From Haladaptatus sp. ZSTT2 (GTDB taxonomy: Archaea; Halobacteriota; Halobacteria; Halobacteriales; Halococcaceae), in contig NZ_JBAMHQ010000002.1 of NCBI RefSeq assembly GCF_037081775.1, positions 310,001 through 374,000 on the forward strand: a stretch of 64,000 bases of DNA. Direction: 5' to 3'. Under the pieces are notes generated by a model, which was not told the origin of the DNA, did not search any database, and worked only from the letters and a program-made list of their open reading frames with translations. Of this stretch, positions 60,362 through 64,000 are shown one piece after another (within the stretch, counting starts at the first letter, position 1; each line of letters begins with the position of its first letter). Position numbers and translations under genes: made by a program.

Positions 60362-62425
60362 TTATTCGGCTTTCGTGAGTTCGTACACGCCAGCGGCGTC
60401 TAAGCGTGCCGTCCACTCTGGGTTGACCACGATGGTCGTCGTTGGCTCTTCGATGATGGCCGGACCGGAGAGCGTGCCATCGACGGGGATTACCTCGCCG
60501 TCGTAGACGGGCACTGGCGCGGCGTCGGTCTCGCCTTCGAAGATGGCGTCGCGCGTCGCGACCTGTGCGTCTTCGAGCGGCGTTCCCTCGGGGATGTCGC
60601 CCGTGATGTCCGGCGGCGTGATGTGCCCGTGGGCGATGGACTCGATGTTGATGAGGTCGACCGGCGTCTCCGGCTCTGCGTAGGTGTACAGCTCCTCGTG
60701 GCGACGGTCGAAGGCGTCTCTGAGCGAGGCGAGCCACTCGTCTGTAATCTGTTCGGCTGGCATCGACACCTCACACTCTTTGATTTGGTTCTGATAGCGC
60801 ATCTCGAAGACACGCTCCAGACGAATGTCGTCATCGTCAATGCCCTCAGACTGGAGCTGTGCGGTTGCGTCTGCTTCGAGTTGCGTAAACTGTGCTTCGA
60901 GGTTGGCTGGGTCGATGTCACCGATGGCCGAGGGGTAGGACGCGAGGTGGTTGTGCCGGTAGTTTGAGACGACCTCACCGTAGGCACAGAGCACGCTCGC
61001 CGTCTTCGGGACGAGCACGCGCTTGATGCCGAGTTCGTCTGCGAGTCCGGTCGCGTGGGCGGGGCCTGCGCCGCCGCCACACACCATCGTGAAGTCCCGT
61101 GGGTCGTGGCCCTTCTCGATGCTCACCTGCCGGATGCCCGCGACCATGCGCTTGTTGACGATTTCGAGGATGCCCGCGGCGGCCGTTTCCACGTCTAACT
61201 GCGAATCATCTGCGATGTGGTCTGCGATGGCCTTCCGAGAGGCGTCGGCGTCGATCTGCATTCGCCCGCCGAGCAATTCGGTTTGGTTGAGATAGCCAAG
61301 GACGACGAGCGCGTCGGTGACGGCGGGCTTCGTGCCACCCCGGTCGTAACACGCCGGGCCGGGTTCTGCGCCCGCACTCTCCGGACCGACTTCAAGGACG
61401 CCGCGATTCAGCGCCGCAATCGAGCCGCCGCCCGCACCGATAGTCTCGACTTGGAGCATCGGGAGCCCCATCCGATAGCGCATGAGGTCGAAGTCCTTGC
61501 GAATCTCCGTCGCGCCGTCTTTGGTCAGGCTCACGTCGAAACTCGTCCCCCCCATGTCGATGGTGATGACGTCAGAGGAGCCAAACTGCTTGCCGAGGTG
61601 AAGCCCCGCCGCAGGCCCGCCCGCTGGCCCGGAGTTGATGGCGTAGGCCGGACGCTCGCGGAGCAGTTCGCTGCTCGCGATGCCGCCGTTCGCCTGGATG
61701 TAGCGAATCTGGCCGGTGAAGCCGTGGTCCTCAAGGTACTCGTCGACGCGTGCGACATACTGGTCGAGCGTTGGCTTCACGTAGGCGTTCACGACGGTCG
61801 TACTCGTTCGGGTGTACTCTCTGATTTGCGGGAGGACATCCACTGAAAGCGAGGTGTACACGTCGGGGAGTTCCTCTGCGAGAATCTCGCGCACCCGCTC
61901 TTCGTGAGCGGGGTTTTCGAACGACCAGACGAGCGAGACGGCGACGGCGTCTACGTCTTCCTCGCGGAAGTGTTCGATTGCCGCGTACACGTCGTCTTCG
62001 TTCAGCGGTTCGTGTTCCTCGCCGCCAGAGAGCATGCGCCCGCGGACGGGCATCCGGAGATGGCGTGGGACGAGCATTTCGGCCATCGGGTAGGCCGTGT
62101 CGTAGCGGTGGCCGTCCTCTTTGTGGCCGAGGCGGATTTCGAGCGAATCCTCGTGGCCCGCCGTACAGATGAGGCCGGTTTTCGCGCCGGTGTGCTCGAT
62201 GAGCGCGTTGGTCGCAACGGTCGTCCCGTGGATGATGATGTTGATAGATTCGAGCAGCCCCGACACGTCGGTGTCGAGGTCGTCTGCAATCAGTTCGATG
62301 CCGTCCATCACCGCGCGCGAGGGGTCGTCGGGCGTCGAGGGCGTCTTGTAGACGTTCAGCGTGCCGTCGCCCGCGAGGACGAAGTCCGTGAACGTCCCGC
62401 CGCTGTCGATACCGAGTCGGTACAT
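60362..62425 (-). CDS. hyuA: HyuA-type subunit of a hydantoinase/oxoprolinase-family enzyme, copy 2
   Basis: A 687-residue HyuA-family ATP-binding subunit: MYRLGIDSGGTFTDFVLAG at the N terminus, IHGTTVATNALIE, IDMGGTSFDVSLT, and VCGGGAGPAHATGLADEL. It starts by a 1-nt overlap (TGATG) with the stop of hyuB2. The gene order is hyuB-hyuA here, the reverse of the first copy. Divergence from copy 1 suggests a different substrate. Confidence 0.93.
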   Translation of the reverse strand: MYRLGIDSGGTFTDFVLAGDGTLNVYKTPSTPDDPSRAVMDGIELIADDLDTDVSGLLESINIIIHGTTVATNALIEHTGAKTGLICTAGHEDSLEIRLGHKEDGHRYDTAYPMAEMLVPRHLRMPVRGRMLSGGEEHEPLNEDDVYAAIEHFREEDVDAVAVSLVWSFENPAHEERVREILAEELPDVYTSLSVDVLPQIREYTRTSTTVVNAYVKPTLDQYVARVDEYLEDHGFTGQIRYIQANGGIASSELLRERPAYAINSGPAGGPAAGLHLGKQFGSSDVITIDMGGTSFDVSLTKDGATEIRKDFDLMRYRMGLPMLQVETIGAGGGSIAALNRGVLEVGPESAGAEPGPACYDRGGTKPAVTDALVVLGYLNQTELLGGRMQIDADASRKAIADHIADDSQLDVETAAAGILEIVNKRMVAGIRQVSIEKGHDPRDFTMVCGGGAGPAHATGLADELGIKRVLVPKTASVLCAYGEVVSNYRHNHLASYPSAIGDIDPANLEAQFTQLEADATAQLQSEGIDDDDIRLERVFEMRYQNQIKECEVSMPAEQITDEWLASLRDAFDRRHEELYTYAEPETPVDLINIESIAHGHITPPDITGDIPEGTPLEDAQVATRDAIFEGETDAAPVPVYDGEVIPVDGTLSGPAIIEEPTTTIVVNPEWTARLDAAGVYELTKAE

Positions 62426-64000
62426 CAGTTCTCACCCTCCGCGCTCGCGCGCAGCGTTGCTGTCTTTTCCATATCAATCGTCCCGTCGTCGTTCACCGCG
62501 ACGCCGTACTCTTCGGTCGCACCGAGTGGCGTGACAATCCCGTTTCGCAGGTCTTCTTCCACCATCTCGACTGGACGGGTCTTCGGGTCGCCCACACCCC
62601 CGCCGCCGGGGTTGTAGTTGATTGCACGCTCGCCCGGGGAAACTTCGATGATGGTGTTCTCACGATACTCGTCTACGTCGCCGTCGGCGTGCAGATGCTC
62701 AACCCGCCCGAGTTTCGGCTCGGTGAGCGTGTTGTAGGAACCGAGTGCGTTCGGCGTCTCGTTTTTCCGCCCCTCGCCCCACATGATGACCTGCATCTCG
62801 TGGTCGCGGGGTTCGACCTCCCAGATGGTGCCACAGCCGCCGCGGTGGTGGCCCGCACCGCCACTGTCCGGTCGAAGCGCGTATTGGTGGAGGATGAACG
62901 GGTACATGTGCTCCATAATCTCGACGTCACCGCTCGACAGCGCGCCGAAACAACAGAGCGGCCCGCGCGAGTGCCAGCCGTCGTCGTCGTTCGATGCGCC
63001 CGCACCGCTGATAATCGACGCGAGCACCATCGTCGTGTACGGTTTTCCGCTGTCGGGTTTCGTGCCCGCAATGTTCACGCCGCTCGTGTGACCCCACGAA
63101 GCAACTGCTCGGTCAGGAACCGCATGTTCGAGCGCGGTACGGACGGCGTCGGTGATGGTCTCACTCGGCGTCGTCGTACAGTTGACGTGCGGGGCCGGTG
63201 ACTGCGCGTTCGTCATCGTACCCGGTTCGCCCACGTCCGCGGTGATGGGTCGGTAGAGCCCCTCGTTGTACGGTGGGTCGAGTTGCATGAACATCATGAA
63301 TCCGAGGTAGATGCCGCTGACCGAGTTCGCCTCATACGAGTTGATGTAGTATGGTAGCTGTGGTGGCGATTCGAGTTCGACGTGGGCTTCGTCGCCGTCG
63401 ATGGTGACGTGCGCCGTGATGTCTATTTCGCCAAGACCGTGGCCCGAGTCTTCGAGCGGCACCGTCCCGGTGTAGGTGCCGTCAGGAATCGTCATCATCT
63501 CTTCGCGCATCTGTTCTTCGGCGCGGTCGAGTAGCTGGTCGAAGCAGGCGTTTACGGTGTCTGCGCCGTAGCGCTCGACGAGTTGGACGAGGTGGCGTTC
63601 ACCGATTTGCACCGCACCGAGTTGGGCGTTCAGGTCGCCCTTCCAGTCTTCTGACGACCGCACGTTTGCAAGCAGTAAGTCGCGCACGTCAGTTCTGAGT
63701 TCGCCACCGTCCCAAAGCTTGATGGGCGGAATCCGGAGGCCTTCTGCGTAAATTTCGGTCGCCTCGGGATTGTAGCCACTCGGAACTGGCCCGCCGATGT
63801 CCGTGACGTGGCCCTTCGAGACGGTCCAGTACATGAGTTCGTCGTCTACGAACACCGGCTTGTACATACAGCAGTCGAGGATGTGACTCCCCTTGTACGC
63901 CGGGTCATTGTGGTACATCACGTCGCCGGGTTTCACGTCGTCTTTGAAGCGCTCGATTATCGCCTTCGTCGCGGGCATCAGACTGCCGAGGTGAATCGGG
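62425..64000 (-). CDS. hyuB: HyuB-type subunit of a hydantoinase/oxoprolinase-family enzyme, copy 2 (partial at right edge)
   Basis: The C-terminal 524 or so codons of a HyuB-family protein; the N-terminal part is outside the window. Codons up to the edge read PIHLGSLMPATKAIIERF, which corresponds to the HVGSLIGYLQ region of copy 1 at about its residue 85, so roughly the first 80 residues are missing and the Met at 63978 is internal. Seen: GDVMYHNDPAYKGSHILD, DLNAQLGAVQIGERHL, and the C-terminal NYNPGGGGVGDPKTRP. First gene of the second hyu operon. Confidence 0.92.
   Translation of the reverse strand, partial: PIHLGSLMPATKAIIERFKDDVKPGDVMYHNDPAYKGSHILDCCMYKPVFVDDELMYWTVSKGHVTDIGGPVPSGYNPEATEIYAEGLRIPPIKLWDGGELRTDVRDLLLANVRSSEDWKGDLNAQLGAVQIGERHLVQLVERYGADTVNACFDQLLDRAEEQMREEMMTIPDGTYTGTVPLEDSGHGLGEIDITAHVTIDGDEAHVELESPPQLPYYINSYEANSVSGIYLGFMMFMQLDPPYNEGLYRPITADVGEPGTMTNAQSPAPHVNCTTTPSETITDAVRTALEHAVPDRAVASWGHTSGVNIAGTKPDSGKPYTTMVLASIISGAGASNDDDGWHSRGPLCCFGALSSGDVEIMEHMYPFILHQYALRPDSGGAGHHRGGCGTIWEVEPRDHEMQVIMWGEGRKNETPNALGSYNTLTEPKLGRVEHLHADGDVDEYRENTIIEVSPGERAINYNPGGGGVGDPKTRPVEMVEEDLRNGIVTPLGATEEYGVAVNDDGTIDMEKTATLRASAEGEN

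Noticed and set aside
1-64000. tRNA, rRNA, CRISPR, insertion sequences and integrases
   Set aside because: Read-through found no cloverleaf, no regularly spaced repeats, and no transposase or integrase motif.

Overview
This window comes from a halophilic archaeon (class Halobacteria). The evidence is strongly acidic predicted proteins, three substrate-binding proteins with twin-arginine plus lipobox signals, many start codons about 25-30 nt downstream of an archaeal TATA box with no leader, and one chaperonin-like protein of the group II (thermosome) type. The genus cannot be told from the sequence alone. No rRNA, tRNA, CRISPR array, transposase or integrase was seen. Almost every gene is transport, catabolism or its regulation, so this looks like a large accessory catabolic region.

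Region 1 (1-23.9 kb): a four-gene operon for a xanthine-dehydrogenase-type molybdenum hydroxylase (FeS, Moco, FAD and CoxG-like proteins); a UspA protein; two closely related aldehyde dehydrogenases; UbiX and two UbiD-type decarboxylases (a prenylated-flavin decarboxylase set); a tripartite tricarboxylate (TctABC) uptake operon; an MFS carrier; a sulfonate/nitrate-type ABC importer whose ATPase lies 3.4 kb from the rest; an acetolactate-synthase-like ThDP enzyme; an IclR regulator and a small VOC protein. Identical or near-identical 17-bp dyads flank the IclR and VOC genes.

Region 2 (24.6-35.5 kb): a biotin-dependent module (BCCP, PxpC, PxpB, biotin carboxylase) with its PxpA partner 8 kb away. 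Between them is a compact sulfane-sulfur island: two rhodanese-metallo-beta-lactamase proteins, two half-size YeeE/YedE membrane proteins, TauE, a 53-residue membrane protein, a TrmB-like regulator with a Cys pair, TusA and DsrE2. Its content matches the bacterial BigR/BLH persulfide operon but with an unrelated regulator.

Region 3 (35.5-64 kb): genes for opening and stripping cyclic amides and ureides. They are a class III aminotransferase, amidase, hydantoinase-type amidohydrolase, PuuE-like deacetylase-fold enzyme, MmgE/PrpD protein, two HyuA-HyuB operons, M20 carbamoylase-type hydrolase, LLM oxidoreductase, isochorismatase-fold hydrolase and two SDRs, plus a dispersed spermidine/putrescine-type ABC importer with two tandem ATPases. 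A palindrome TGTCACGARGTGACA sits in two of the promoters. An ATPase-degenerate thermosome paralogue lies in the middle.

A working picture (inference): N-containing rings or organic acids are imported, hydroxylated or decarboxylated (region 1), ring-opened by ATP- or metal-dependent amidohydrolases (PxpABC/AccBC, HyuAB, hydantoinase), decarbamoylated, transaminated and oxidised by the aldehyde dehydrogenases. No substrate can be assigned from sequence alone.
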